Positions 21,204-31,567 of a stretch of 64,000 nucleotides of DNA are shown in pieces; position 1 is the first letter of the stretch, and the number at the start of each line of letters is the position of its first letter. The notes beneath the pieces were generated by a model. That model worked only from the letters and a program-made list of their open reading frames with translations. It was not told where the DNA came from and did not search any database. The translations under genes and the position numbers were made by a program. Source of the DNA: Sthenelais limicola (lineage: Eukaryota > Annelida > Polychaeta > Phyllodocida > Sigalionidae); the NCBI GenBank assembly GCA_942159475.1, contig OW804094.1:16489708-16553707 (forward strand), given 5' to 3'.

Positions 21204-21683
21204 ATATTATCCTCCACTTGTCTTTATTACCGTTTTGGTGTTTTTCATTCTACCTTTGAATATTATAAAAAATACCCTTTTTGCATGAACTCAATGTTTA
21301 CAGAAGACTCATATAGTTCTCGTCCAAATATAGTTATTTATAACTACATATATTTGAATATCTTAATTAATTATTGTCTAATAATGGCCATGAATTTACT
21401 TCATGAAAAATACCAAATATACCCAAGTAACCCGAACAGTTCAGTTGATTCTGAAGTTTTAAAATTGTGAAATTTTAAAAAAGAAGTACATACGGCAACC
21501 TATTGTCTATACCTAGCCGTCCAGGCCTATATATGTGAGAGATAATACGTGGACATACACATTGATCCTAGGTCTGTAATGTATCATTGCGGGCATCAGC
21601 AGGTATTGAACGGATAATTATCAGTCCCCTAACACAGTGCGTCCCGCCTCAGTGTCTCATGGCAGCAGGGGCATGTTGCATAA
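21204..21683. other. Unannotated sequence
   Basis: No repeat or gene recognised. Confidence 0.4.
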
Positions 21684-21880
21684 AAGTCCTTAGTAACATT
21701 CCTTGCTTAAGTAGGAAATATCCAATGTAGGAACAAGAATTAGCATTGTCTGTATAGCAAATTGCTTTCCTAATTGTAAAAAGTCCTTAGTAATGCTCCT
21801 TGCTTAAGTAGGAAATGTCTAATGTAGGAACAAGAATTAGCTTTGTCAGTATAACAAATTGCTTTCCTAATTCCTAATTG
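21684..21880. repeat. Tandem duplication of about 97 bases
   Basis: AAAGTCCTTAGTAA, TCCTTGCTTAAGTAGGAAAT, AATGTAGGAACAAGAATTAG and CAAATTGCTTTCCTAATT occur once from 21684 and once from 21780. Confidence 0.85.
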
Positions 21881-21934
21881 CAAATTGCTTTCCTTCGTTT
21901 GCTTTCCTACAATAGCCTTACCTGCGGCTTAACA

Positions 21935-22050
21935 AGGAAAAGTAGCTAAGGAAAGTAAACATTAAGTAAGGAAAATAAGGAAAGTAAACATTAAGTAAGG
22001 AAAGTAAGGAAAGTAAACATTAAGTAAGGAAAGTAAATATAAGTAAGGAT
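21935..22050. repeat. GTAAGGAAAGTAAACATTAA short tandem
   Basis: Four to five units of 20-30 bases built from GTAAGGAAA and GTAAACATTAA. The purine-rich units are the inverse of the TTTCCTTAC words just upstream. Confidence 0.8.
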
Positions 22051-22327
22051 AGACGAAGCGTGAGGCACTTAACCTCTACGACCGCTGAATCAGAAGAATT
22101 GTTTGTCTGCTCTGTGCCAGAGAGAGAAAGAAAAAGATGTTGTTCTTCTCCTCTATTATGCCATAGGGAGGTAGAAACAGCAGAATATTGATAAATTGAA
22201 TCATATATATGTTATAATATGAGTGAATTTGATAAGATTTGTTTTGTCGTAATAGCTGAGGATGTAGTTTAAACAGCTTAGACTTAGGATCTGTAAAAGA
22301 GCCTGTCCCCGTCCCATGTTCTGGTCC

Positions 22328-22566
22328 CGGGTAAGACCATAAAGTGCCTTTCTGTCTCTTTTCTCTGTCTCTCTCTCCCTTCTTCTCTATCCCTATTCCC
22401 TGGGTAAAATATAGTCTCTTTTTCTCCGTCTCTCTCTCCCTTCTTCTCTATCTCTATTTCCTGGGTATGGTCCTAAACTGCCTCCCTCTCAGCTCTCCCG
22501 CCCTTGATATAACCATATTAAATGTGTTAATAAGGGCATAAAGCAACCAATCTCACTCATTCATTC
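22328..22566 (-). repeat. Repeat D copy 2, with duplicated 3' module
   Basis: Reverse orientation. The GGGTAAAATATAG/GGGTATGGTCC modules plus CT-rich spacers occur twice, then AAACTGCCTCCCTCTCAGC, CTCCCGCCCTTGATATAACC and AAGCAACCAATCTCACTC. Confidence 0.8.
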
Positions 22567-23008
22567 CGCTCCATGTGCATGGTTGACTGAGAGGTTAGGA
22601 AACACTGCATGAAAAACCTTCAGTACTCATTTCCCACAGCCCACTCTACTCCTCACACCATCCTACACCATTCTTATTTTTTAAACAGTCGCGTGTGCAA
22701 TACGCAGCGAAGACGCCTTTGCGTTTTTCCTTGCGTTTTTCCCTTCCACCCCTATTTTCGCCCAACCTCGTATTTCCTATACACTGCCAGTGTTTTACGT
22801 TGCCACGTTTCTCACGAGAGCATTATGAGTTGGGCTTTTTATCATCACGAGTGCTTTTTAGCATTGTTATATTTTTGTTTGGCTTGCGCTGCAGTACTAC
22901 TACAATAGCTTCAACACCAACTGTGCTAATTAATTTTATGTACTAATTACTCTCTTCGGTCACATATTTAAGCTGATTGAAGAACAATGTTGTATATCAT
23001 ATATATAT
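22567..23008. other. Unannotated stretch
   Basis: Two overlapping open frames (22609-22908, 22695-22946) show no family motif. Nothing recognised. Confidence 0.35.
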
Positions 23009-23241
23009 GGGTCAGATTTTCAGAAAATGTACAATTGGCAGCTGTACACATCTAGAAAACCTCCTAAATTAGGCTGAAAATGATGAATAACAGGTATATC
23101 TGAGTATATTTGGTATCACATTGATTTAAAGTATCAATTCTGTTATGTTAAACTGCATTTTGAAGCTCATTTTTGTCCTAAATGTGGGTTATTTGAGAGG
23201 ATAGGGGAAGGCGAATTGTACATTTTCTGAAGATTTGACCC
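23009..23241 (+). mobile_element. MITE-A copy 23 (subfamily a), TSD ATAT
   Basis: Near-consensus ends, ATAT both sides, although the left flank is an (AT)n tract that leaves the exact duplication ambiguous. Confidence 0.92.
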
Positions 23242-23395
23242 ATATAGGTTTTTAACTCTACTGTGAAAACTAGGAAAAACAGGCGGAGGTATTTTTGCTT
23301 AATGAAAATGTTTTTTATACTAAACATTGATGTCTTGTACATTTCAACCGGATGTGTGATAGATAGGTGCTTATTATTCCACCAAGGTGACATGT

Positions 23396-23620
23396 GGGTG
23401 AGGTCTTCAGAAAATGTACAATCAGCAGCTCTACACATTTATCAAATTCTGTTAAATTAGAGTGAAAAATGGTAAATGCTAGCTATATTTGGTATCGAGT
23501 TGACTCAAATGATGAGTTTGGTTATGTTGAATTGTATTTTGAGTGTCATTTTTGTATTAAATTCGGGTTATTCGAGAGGTTTTCTAAATATGAATTGTGC
23601 ATTTTCCGGAAATGTCACCC
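23396..23620 (+). mobile_element. MITE-A copy 24 (c/d mosaic)
   Basis: The left arm (GGGTGAGGTCTTCAGAAA, AAATTAGAGTGAAAAATGG) is c-like. The right part (ATCGAGTTGACTCAAATG, GAATTGTGCATTTTCC) is subfamily d. No TSD. Confidence 0.82.
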
Positions 23621-23794
23621 AGCTGCTAATTATTCCACCAAGACAAGGACTAATTAACTAATTACTAATTGGACTACAATAAGGACAAAGTTACTGTCAA
23701 TGACAGATGAGAGTCAAGGTCTTTTCCCATTCATTTTCAAGTTGCAATAGAAATAAAAATATTCATTTGTATTGGTAATTTAATGTACGATTGT

Positions 23795-24104
23795 AATAGA
23801 GGACCTACATAGCCCCCATTTATGGGACTAATGGTACAGTCTAAAATCGATAGAAAACATGCCATGTTCAGCATGGATTGTCAATTTTCTAATGACAATA
23901 TCCATATGTTATACATATGTTACCATGACACAAGTCTCCATCTTTCCCATCATGCATTTGATTAAAATAGATCATTCATACAAGCTCTGCTATTTTGGTA
24001 TTTCTGCAATTTTCGATGAAAATATTTGTATGTCAGATTTGCACAGAATCCATCCCAGGATGCACTGTAACAGACATGCGCAGTGGCACATGTAAATCTC
24101 CTTT
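23795..24104 (+). mobile_element. MITE-C copy 1 (degraded)
   Basis: Starts TAATAGAGGACCTACATAGC and contains GGGACTAATGGTACAGTC, AAACATGCCATGTTCAGCAT and CATCCCAGGATGCACTG. Ends ACATGTAAATCTCC. Both termini are mutated. Confidence 0.82.
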
Positions 24105-24690
24105 TGGGATAGCCCTAGCTAGGAACACATCTGAATAATCTCTGAAATGTCATCCCCTTTCCTTTCTCTAAAACTGCAAATATGGCACGATAAAATTAAT
24201 ATTTCTTTTATCATTGCTTAAACGTTAACTCAGTAGTGCCAATATCCCGCTATATTTCCCTCCACTGCACACACCAGTGGGTTACGGTTCCTCATCATTC
24301 TTTTACCATTAAGGTTTTTTCTATCGGTATTACCACTTTCTTTTAGCCTGATTGTGTTTTAAATCTCACTCAATCTGATACAACTATAGCCTTCTTCTAG
24401 CCGCGATGTCTTCTCCGCCCTCAACAAGACAAAAAGACGACACCATGCGGTGGCAACTGTCACTAAGGATAGCTGTCACGTGATTTATCAGCGACGCTGG
24501 CAGCGTTTTAGCATGTTATATGTTGATTATGACGCGATAATCCTGGGAGGCGATAATCCGCGAGGGATATTTCTTGCACAGGCAGTCTTAATCTTGACAG
24601 AAGACGCGATAGGATGGTATATGACGGAATATCGTCTGCTGGAATGAAGCGCTGGGGTAGCCACTTGCACTGTCAGATTATTGGCAGACG
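24105..24690. other. Unannotated stretch with short open frame
   Basis: A 65-codon frame at 24450-24647 (+) gives a mixed-composition peptide with no recognised motif. This DNA is less AT-rich than its surroundings. I do not call a gene. Confidence 0.35.
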
Positions 24691-24745
24691 AAGAGCGGGG
24701 GGGGGGGGGGGGAGGCTGGGGGGGATAGGTATGGGGGAGAGGGGG
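24691..24745. repeat. Poly-G tract
   Basis: An uninterrupted run of about 18 G followed by GGCTGGGGGGGATAGG. A G-quadruplex and sequencing-error-prone site. Confidence 0.75.
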
Positions 24746-24761
24746 GCGCTTAAAGACTATA

Positions 24762-25142
24762 ATGTGATGTGTTATAGAAAAATTGATATTTTTCAAAGTG
24801 TTTTATTCACAAGGTGTCTATGCGTATTGTTTTTATCTCTGGTGTGTTTAACGTTGTTTGTAGCCTGAATACATTTAACAAATTTCAAGACAGTGTATTA
24901 AATATATTCGTGCATTCCTCAGGTCATCTTATAGAGCATATATTTTGCTACTTTGCTAGTAAATGTCCTCCCAGACATATTGTAAACTTTCTTTCAAAAA
25001 TAAAAATATCAAACTTTAATCACTTTCTGTCCTACTGTTTACTATCATTAGAATCGGCTTGATCTCATCTTTTCAAATATAAAAATATTTCAAAATCCAT
25101 TTTATGCGATTTGTGACTCATTTTCCTGAAACACATCACAAA
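24762..25142 (+). mobile_element. MITE-B copy with left-end deletion
   Basis: The left end ATGTGATGTGTTATAGAAAA runs straight into TTGATATTTTTCAAAGTG, missing the usual GTCACAAGTCGCA block. The right end TTTGTGACTCATTTTCCTG/AAACACATCACA is intact. Confidence 0.85.
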
Positions 25143-25389
25143 TGCACTGAGTCGATCATCTCAACCACCGGAGGAATGGAGAAACTTAGTGCTACTATTC
25201 ACTTTCAATATGTGTTGATAGGCTGTTGTATTCCCTTCCAAAGACGATTGTAAGACAGATATTTGCCTTTATCCAGACGACATTAATCTTGACTTTGGCC
25301 TACAATAAACTCAAAACATCATTTTCATTTTTAATATAGCCTACATCCCTGTTTCAACTCCTATTTCCACAAAAGGAGCAAAGGGAAAG

Positions 25390-25540
25390 GAGCAGACGAC
25401 ATCTGCACAATGGTGACGTCACTTCCGGGCGGGTGATGGACACGCGTTCACTTCTAGTGGCAGGTTTGCCGCGCATAATCCCCGCGCAGGCGTGATTAGA
25501 GGCGAGAGTCTCGGGCACGTCCGCCTTCCCGCCCCAACAT
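25390..25540. promoter_or_regulatory. Candidate promoter: CRE, ETS and GC-box cluster
   Basis: Contiguous full consensus sites are present: TGACGTCA (CRE, 25414-25421), ACTTCCGGG (ETS, 25421-25429), GGGCGGG (about 25427-25433), then GCGC, CGCGT and CCCGCCCC words through 25535. CpG is locally abundant in otherwise CpG-poor DNA. This combination is typical of housekeeping-type TATA-less promoters. No exon is recognised on either side, so it may be an alternative promoter, an enhancer or a chance cluster. Confidence 0.45.
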
Positions 25541-25659
25541 CCTCACTACACGTACTTTATGTTTGCTTAAATGACACTTAACTCAGCTCCTGTAATGCTG
25601 CCAGTGAAAGAGGAATTTCTTCAATGTCTGTTGAAGAAATATATCAGCTCGGTGGTACG

Positions 25660-26085
25660 TGGAGGACAGGAGGGAGGAAATGAGAGGGGAGGGGGCGGGG
25701 ACGGGTTAGTGAAACAGAGAGAGAGAGAGAGTCAGGAAAGATGGAGAACAGAAAGGAGAGGGGGGAGAGAAAAGAGAGGAGGAAAGAAAGGAGAGGGGAG
25801 AGTGAAAAGAGAGGAAAAAAGAAAGGAGAGGGGAGAGTGAAAAGAAAGGAGGAGAGAGACAGGAGAAAGGGTAAGAAAGGATGGATAGGGAAGGAGAACA
25901 GATAGGGGAATGAAAGGAGAGCGGGGAGAGAAAAGAGAGGGGGAGAGAAAGGAGAGGGGGAGAGAAACAGTAGAAAGCATTAGGAACGGTGGAGAGGGGA
26001 GGTGAATAGATAGGGGAATGAAAAGAGAGGGGGAGAGAAAATAGAGGCATGGGAGAAATGAGAGAGAGAAGGGGCGGGGAGAAGA
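25660..26085. repeat. Purine-rich (GGAGAGGGGAGAGA)n tract
   Basis: More than 400 bases almost free of pyrimidines on the plus strand. A longer period near 107 shows in ACAGATAGGGGAATGAAA (about 25898) and ATAGATAGGGGAATGAAA (about 26005). It can form triplex/H-DNA. The opposite-strand frames of Ser/Pro/Leu are artefacts. Confidence 0.85.
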
Positions 26086-26167
26086 GAGAGAGTTGTTTTG
26101 TGATGTCAGGAAGAAGAGGGCACATGTATATACTAATAAACTTATGGTACTCATTCTACGCAGGCAA

Positions 26168-26258
26168 GGGAAATGTAGAACTCCGGCGGAGTGATACAAC
26201 ACTCAGCCTTTGGCTTCATGTTGTATCACTCCGCCTCCAAACGTGTTCTACATTTCCC
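26168..26258. mobile_element. Hairpin MITE remnant (91 bases)
   Basis: GGGAAATGTAGAAC pairs with GTTCTACATTTCCC. Inside, GGCGGAGTGATACAACA pairs with TGTTGTATCACTCCGCC, leaving a short loop. No TSD is clear. Confidence 0.75.
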
Positions 26259-26540
26259 GCCCGCTCCGAACTCAGTTCCATAAGTGGTTAATGCAGTTGT
26301 TTCTATGAACTTGCAGGCAAAAGTCCTTACATAACACTTAGCTCAGCCAATGCAAAGAGTTCAAACTGGGTTGAATCAGGAGGGAGGGGAAGGGAATGGA
26401 ACATCCCCGAGATTGTGCATTGATAAAATATTTAGGGGGTTACTGATTTTGGTATAATTTACATTTAATCCATTATGTATATATACACATATATGTTAAA
26501 TATAATTTGCAATGCATCATATTGGAAATTAATCCCAAAA

Positions 26541-26746
26541 ATGTACCTGTTTAAAACCCGGACCCCGTTTATACGCCTGTACCGTGTATAAGCCGGCGGG
26601 GTAAACCCATTCTTATGATAAAATAAGCACTATAATAATCCTTGCCCCGATGATAAGCCCATCCTGAATATAAGCCTGGTCTATCACCATTTGAAATTAA
26701 TATTTATAAGCCCGGGCTTATAAATGGGGGGAAAACGGTACATGTT
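26541..26746. mobile_element. Possible MITE rich in ATAAGCC words
   Basis: ATGTACCTGTTTAAAACCC at the left and GGGGGGAAAACGGTACAT at the right are imperfect inverses. ATAAGCC recurs five or more times, including GATAAGCCC and the palindrome TATAAGCCCGGGCTTATA. Single copy in this window. Confidence 0.55.
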
Positions 26747-26932
26747 TACACTATTTTGTATCGATGTTTTCACTGAAAATACAACATTTATTTACCGAAT
26801 AATGGCAACAATCAAAGACTTTGCACTTATCTAATTATCCAGATATCAATAATTCACATATGAGTGTTCAGTGAGGTACAATGGTTATTGTAGTGAGGGT
26901 AGCACTGACAGATTACACGGAAGGGTTGACTA

Positions 26933-27167
26933 GGGTAGAATTTTCAGAAAATGTACAATTTGCAGTTCAACACATTCGGTAAATTTTGCTAAATTAGTCC
27001 GAAAAATCGTCAACACTAGGTACATCTGAGTATGTTTAGTATTGCCTTGATTCAAACAATCTGTTAGGTTATGTTGAACTGTATTTTGAGTTTCAATTTT
27101 GCCTTTAATTTGGGTTATTTGGGAGGATTTCTGAATGTGAATTGTACATTTTCTGGAAAATTTACCC
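26933..27167 (+). mobile_element. MITE-A copy 25 (f/d mosaic), TSD ACTA
   Basis: Left end GGGTAGAATTTTCAGAAA, interior ATTCAAACAATCTGTTAGG (f), right end GATTTCTGAATGTGAATTG and TTTACCC (d-like). ACTA flanks both sides. Confidence 0.92.
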
Positions 27168-27217
27168 ACTAAAGGAACATGTGCGGACAAGTAACACCAT
27201 GCCCACATCAATTCATT

Positions 27218-27452
27218 GGGTAAATTTCCAGAAAATGGCACAATTTACATTCAGAAACCTCCCAAATAACCCCGAATTAATACAAAAAAAAGACTCAAAA
27301 CCCAATTCAACACAAATAAACACATCCCTTGAATCAACTCGATGCCATATATACTGAGATATACCTGGCATTTATGATTTGTTAGCCTAATTTAGCAGAA
27401 TTTCATAAATGTGTAGAGCTGCCAATTGTACATTTCTTTCGTGACCTGGCCC
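27218..27452 (-). mobile_element. MITE-A copy 26 (subfamily d)
   Basis: Left end GGGTAAATTTCCAGAAAATG, interior CCTTGAATCAACTCGATGCC, right end CGTGACCTGGCCC. It lies only 51 bases from copy 25, in the opposite orientation. Confidence 0.87.
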
Positions 27453-27631
27453 AAGTAAGCCCATACCCACAAGATGCATGCCCATAGGCCTGGTAGGAGC
27501 CTGATTGATTAAGTGATTGAGATGGATGGTGCGTTGATAATGGCTCAATCTGGGCTCGCTTTTAACACCTACCAACCCTAACAGCAATCATCACCCTTGT
27601 GGGGGGTTTCCCCTGTCTTCAGGGATCTATA

Positions 27632-27867
27632 GGGTAAGATCACCAGAAAATGTACAATTGGCAGCTCTACACATTTAGTATATTAGGCTAAATTAGGCTA
27701 AAAAATGATTAATACCAGGTATATCTGAGTATATTTGCCATCAAGTTGGTTTCAAGAGATGCATTTGGTTATGTTGAATTGTGTTTTGAGTCTCATTTTT
27801 GTATTAAATTTGGGTTATTTGGGAGGGTTTCTGAATGTGAATTGTGCATTTTCTGGAAATGTCGCCC
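27632..27867 (+). mobile_element. MITE-A copy 27 (subfamily d), TSD TATA
   Basis: Left end GGGTAAGATCACCAGAAA, right end GGAAATGTCGCCC, TATA both sides. Confidence 0.92.
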
Positions 27868-27917
27868 TATAGCTATCCCTCCCGCTCTCCTGCTGCTCTC
27901 CCTTTTCTCTGTTCTTT

Positions 27918-27948
27918 ACATTCTCTCTCTCTCTCTCTGTCTTCCTCC
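27918..27948. repeat. (CT)n microsatellite
   Basis: TTCTCTCTCTCTCTCTCTG: about a dozen CT dinucleotides. Confidence 0.85.
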
Positions 27949-27953
27949 TTCAA

Positions 27954-28207
27954 TGAGAGAAATCGGCAGAAAATTTACAATTTGTCTTCACCAATCCTAT
28001 CAAATAACGCAAATTTATGACAAGAATGACTTTCAAAATTTCCTATTGGTCAATACTAGGTAAAATCGAGTATATTCGGCATTGCATAGCTTCTAGTAAT
28101 CTGTTTGGTTAGGTTGAACTGTCTTTTGAACAGTATTTTCGTCCGAAATTTGGATTATTTCAGAGAATTGGTGAAGGTGAATTATGCATTTTCTGGCGAC
28201 TTCACCC
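27954..28207. mobile_element. MITE-A copy 28, head-to-head composite
   Basis: The left 95 bases read in reverse orientation (ACCAATCCTATCAAATAACG, TTTCAAAATTT). From about 28046 the sequence reads in forward orientation (TTGGTCAATACTAGG, TCTAGTAATCTGTTTGG, ATTGGTGAAGGTGAATT). Both outer arms are therefore the same end of the element, giving a long inverted repeat. It ends TTCACCC. Confidence 0.8.
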
Positions 28208-28391
28208 AGTGCCTATGGACTTTGGAGCCGGTTGCGTAATGGTCTCAATATGGCGTCCCTATGATCCTATGGTATTGTGCAACATGTCACCTGTTGCCCC
28301 TCATCTCCACTTCATTGATTGACAAGCCTCATTGTACTGCAACTATAGGCCTGGTCATCCACGTAACTCCCTCCTAGCCTAATTGGCATAG

Positions 28392-28625
28392 GGGTCAGAC
28401 TTTCAGAAAATGCACAATCAGCAGCTCTACAAATTAGATAACTTCTGTTGAATTAGACATAAAATGATAAATAATGGGTATATCAGTGTATCTTTGGCAT
28501 TGTGGTGATTAAAACTATCTCTTTCATTGTGTTAAACTGGATTTTGAATGTCACTTTTCACTTAAATTTGGGTTATTTGAAAGGATTGGTGAAGGTGAAT
28601 TGTACATTTTCTGACACTCTGACCC
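28392..28625 (+). mobile_element. MITE-A copy 29 (subfamily e)
   Basis: Left end GGGTCAGACTTTCAGAAA, interior ACTATCTCTTTCATTGTG, right end GACACTCTGACCC. Flanks ATAG and ATAT differ at one base. Confidence 0.9.
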
Positions 28626-28771
28626 ATATTGTCCTGATACCTTTATAGTTATTACTCGAGATCTTCCCTGTTACACCTTTACCACTGGTAATCTCATAAA
28701 TGCAACCTGTGTTTCTTTCTCTAAACCCCAAAGGGTCCACGCATATATGGAATATATGGAATATGTAACAT

Positions 28772-28912
28772 ATAACGATGCGTCTCAGGAAAATGAGTCA
28801 TATGCCGCAAAACTGATATTTTCTTACATAATTTATCGCAAGAACTCTTGCATAGAATGGTTTTTTTTTTGGAATTCTTGGAGCTGCTAGTGTCATGAAA
28901 TCAACCTCAATA
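28772..28912 (+). mobile_element. MITE-B left-end fragment
   Basis: GATGCGTCTCAGGAAAATGA, GTCATATGCCGCAAAACTGA and the downstream CGCAAGAACTCTTGCAT block match the first third of MITE-B. The remainder is absent. Confidence 0.75.
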
Positions 28913-29021
28913 ATTGTTCGCCCTATATCCGTCTCTCTTTCTTTATTTCTTTCTCTTATTCGTAACTCTCTTTCTCTACCTCAATCACTCCTATTCACCT
29001 GTTGGCTTAACCCAACTTAAA

Positions 29022-29255
29022 GGGTGAGATCGTCAGAAAATGTACAATTCACCTTCACCAATTCTTTCAAATGACCCAAATTTAAGTGAAAAGTGACGTT
29101 CAAAATGCAATTTAACACAATGAAAAAGATATTCTTAATCAACACAATGCCACAGATACTCTGACATACCCATTATGTATAACTGTTCTGTCTAATTTAA
29201 CAGAAGTTACCAACTTTGTAGGGCTGCCGATTGTGCATTTTCTGAAAATCTGACC
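29022..29255 (-). mobile_element. MITE-A copy 30 (subfamily e)
   Basis: Left end GGGTGAGATCGTCAGAAA, interior AATCAACACAATGCCACAG, right end GAAAATCTGACC. Confidence 0.89.
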
Positions 29256-29277
29256 ATAATACAACAGGTCCTTATTA

Positions 29278-29334
29278 CACGGTGGTGGTGGTGTTGCAGC
29301 TAGACCTCCCCACCACCACCACCACCACCACCAC
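29278..29334. repeat. (GGT)n / (ACC)n inverted trinucleotide repeat
   Basis: CGGTGGTGGTGGTG at the left and CCACCACCACCACCACCACC at the right, 15-20 bases apart, can fold into a hairpin. Confidence 0.8.
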
Positions 29335-29699
29335 TCTCCCCTCCTCTGCACTGGCTGGTGGCAGGAGAGAGGGATAGGCGTAAATGATTGCTTCGTGAAA
29401 GTTTGATTACTCCGGCGATAACACAGAGCTGCAATCATTCGCATGATTGGTCGCATGCCCACCACATCAGCAACGCAAACTTGATTTTACGCAACCGCAA
29501 ACCAGTCCTAGGCCCGCCTTCACGCTGCATTCTCCCCACTCGCCGACTGGGAGAGCGTGTAAAAATGTTGTTAAAGAGTCTGTGAAATTCTGACAGTGAA
29601 CATGGGGTAAAATGTGGTCATGAATAATCTATAAGAAGCCCTAAAAGAGTGGTTAAGGCAGTGAATGGGAGGCTGAGTGCAGAACAACTAGTTGTTCAA
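29335..29699. other. Unannotated sequence
   Basis: Nothing recognised. Confidence 0.35.
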
Positions 29700-29707
29700 A
29701 TGTTGTA

Positions 29708-29812
29708 TGGGGTGTGGGGGTGGTTGGGGGTGCGGGGTGGGGTAGTGGGGGTGGGGGGGGGGATGGGGGGGGGAGAGAAGTGGCCTGGGGGTGGGGGTGG
29801 GGGTTGGTTGCT
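29708..29812. repeat. G-rich low-complexity tract, G-quadruplex candidate
   Basis: A long series of GGGG runs with one- to three-base spacers ends exactly where repeat D copy 3 begins. Confidence 0.75.
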
Positions 29813-29950
29813 TTACGCCCTTATCAACACATTTATTATGGTTATATCAAGGGCGGGAGAGCTGAGAGGGAGGCAGTTTATGGTCATACCCAGGAAATAG
29901 AGATAGAGTAGAGAGACAGAGAAAAAGAGACAGAAAGGCACTTTATGGCC
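29808..29950 (+). repeat. Repeat D copy 3
   Basis: TTGGTTGCTTTACGCCC, ATTATGGTTATATCAAGGGC, GAGGCAGTTTATGGTCATA, CCCAGGAAATAGAGATAGAG and CAGAAAGGCACTTTATGG are present in order. Confidence 0.82.
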
Positions 29951-30490
29951 TGATTAGCTACCACATCCATCTGCTTGACAGGTTCATAGATAACTAGAAT
30001 GACTGTATTATAAACATAGTATAATGTATAATATTAATTCATATCTATATATATCATATAAGATAATTATAGGCCTTATTAAAATATATATAACTTAGAT
30101 ATTATCTAGAATGTGTTGAAATAAAATGTAAAAGGAATTTCGATAATTAATTGAAATAACATTTATTTATTTAAAGTATTTTGATTGTTTAATTACTATT
30201 GAAATGTATGTGTAAAGCGCGCTTAATTTGTATCTCAGTCAGATCTGGATACAAAACCGAGAACAAACTAAATTAAACATAAATTTGCATAATGTTAACT
30301 GGTTTTAGTTTCATAGTTTTATTTATATCACTACTTCATCAATGATCTATACATTCAAGATATAAAGTGAAGTTGTATCTCAGAATTATAGGATTGATTT
30401 ACATTTGCCTATGCCATTATATTATATAATTCCAATATAATTCTATATCAGATGCGTGTATAGATAAAGATGCTCTAATATACTGGTTCT
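29951..30490. other. Very AT-rich unannotated stretch
   Basis: No shared repeat or coding frame. It precedes the acceptor/donor-like signal at 30518. Confidence 0.4.
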
Positions 30491-30494
30491 TTAA

Positions 30495-30526
30495 TCTCTA
30501 CTTTTCCTCTCATTTCAGGTGAGTCC
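30495..30526 (+). promoter_or_regulatory. Juxtaposed splice acceptor/donor (recursive-splice-like site)
   Basis: A pyrimidine tract (CTCTACTTTTCCTCTCATTT) leads into CAG at 30516-30518, directly followed by GTGAGT (30519-30524). A CTCTAAT branch-like word lies about 45 bases upstream. Acceptor and donor abutting as YAG|GTRAGT define the zero-length-exon sites used in recursive splicing of long introns. This is signal only; no exon is assigned. Confidence 0.4.
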
Positions 30527-30900
30527 AAATGTATATTTGTAGGGATGGATTGACCCATCCCTTACACCAGGGTACAACGTATGCGTTTTATATAACGCAG
30601 CTTAAGGTAACGTTCACTCTTGCTAAAACTCCCTATTACCAGCACAACACCCCTAATTCCACCAGAAATTTGAATCGATTTGTACAATTTGCACCGGCGG
30701 CAGGAAAATACAAAAACAAATATTTAATCCATACCCAGATCGGCGGTGAAAATACAACTCTTAAATTCATCAGGGAAGCTTGGTTTTAGAGCAAGCAAGA
30801 TTTCGTTCTCATTTGGGAAAAGATCAAGCGCTGGGCTTGGTCTTCCATCAATTCCCCCTCTTCTGAACAGACCCCCGGCTCAATCCCCAACGCTGGAAAG
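30527..30900. other. Unannotated, with 86-codon open frame
   Basis: The frame at 30529-30789 (+) gives a plausible-looking but unrecognised peptide. It starts ten bases after the splice-like signal. No family assignment. Confidence 0.3.
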
Positions 30901-30939
30901 GTGCTATATTTACATCGCGGCCGGTATATACCAGCTTAA

Positions 30940-31100
30940 TGGCCCAGACCGGAAATACAGTCAATCTGTGCGCATGCCCAGAGCACGATAAAATACACAC
31001 GTGACTAGGCTCAGCCAATCAGAGGCGGCGGTGAGGAACAGGGCGGCGAGGAGGGCTGAGACGGAGGAGTGAGATTAGACTGACGTGTTGATTTTACGGG
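30940..31100. promoter_or_regulatory. Candidate promoter: NRF1-like, E-box, CCAAT and GC boxes
   Basis: Ordered motifs: TGCGCATGCC (NRF1-like, 30969-30978), CACGTGAC (E-box, 30998-31005), AGCCAATCAG (NF-Y CCAAT box, 31013-31022) and GGCGGCG/GGGCGG words (31024-31047). CpG is locally high. The CCAAT orientation would suit a + strand start near 31080-31120. No exon is recognised downstream. Confidence 0.45.
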
Positions 31101-31254
31101 GGGGCTCACATACGGGCAGACCTTCTAATTAAGGCGAAAAATAGTGAAATGATTCATCATAGCCAAGGTGTTACTACACTGTTCATATAGCTGCTGCCAT
31201 TCCTTGCACCGTACTGCCGCCAACTAACCCGACAAGACCCCCAACACACACACA

Positions 31255-31567
31255 TATATACATGCGTACTACTAAGACACTTATATCTGAAACAATCTTT
31301 CTGTATTTTCTCTTCAAAGATATATATATATATGTATGTGCTTTAGCAACCACAATGCTCCAACACGAGACTAACGCATTCACAGACTTTTAGTACATTA
31401 TTGCCGTTGTGGGCATATCTCGAGAGGCACCTGCGTACTAGTAAGACACTTATATCTGAAACATCTTTCTATATTTTCTCTTCAAAGATATCTCAAAAGG
31501 GAGATTTAGCAACCACAATGCTCCAACACAACACTAAAGCATCCACTAACTTTTAGCACAGTATTAT
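31255..31567. repeat. Tandem duplication, about 171-bp period
   Basis: GCGTACTA(C/G)TAAGACACTT, TATATCTGAAACA, TATTTTCTCTTCAAAGATAT, TTTAGCAACCACAATGCTCC and ACTTTTAG occur from 31264 and again from 31433. The first unit holds an internal (TA)n expansion at about 31320-31333. Confidence 0.88.

Noticed and set aside
24450..24647. 65-codon frame with balanced amino-acid composition
   Set aside because: No recognised motif, no splice context and too short to exceed chance in 64 kb.
25571..26202. Opposing frames of 89-156 codons in the GA-rich tract
   Set aside because: Both strands are open because the tract is purine-only. Low-complexity translation, no domain.
30529..30789. 86-codon frame just after the splice-like site
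   Set aside because: Peptide not recognised. It lies on the intron side of the donor signal, so it is not supported as an exon.
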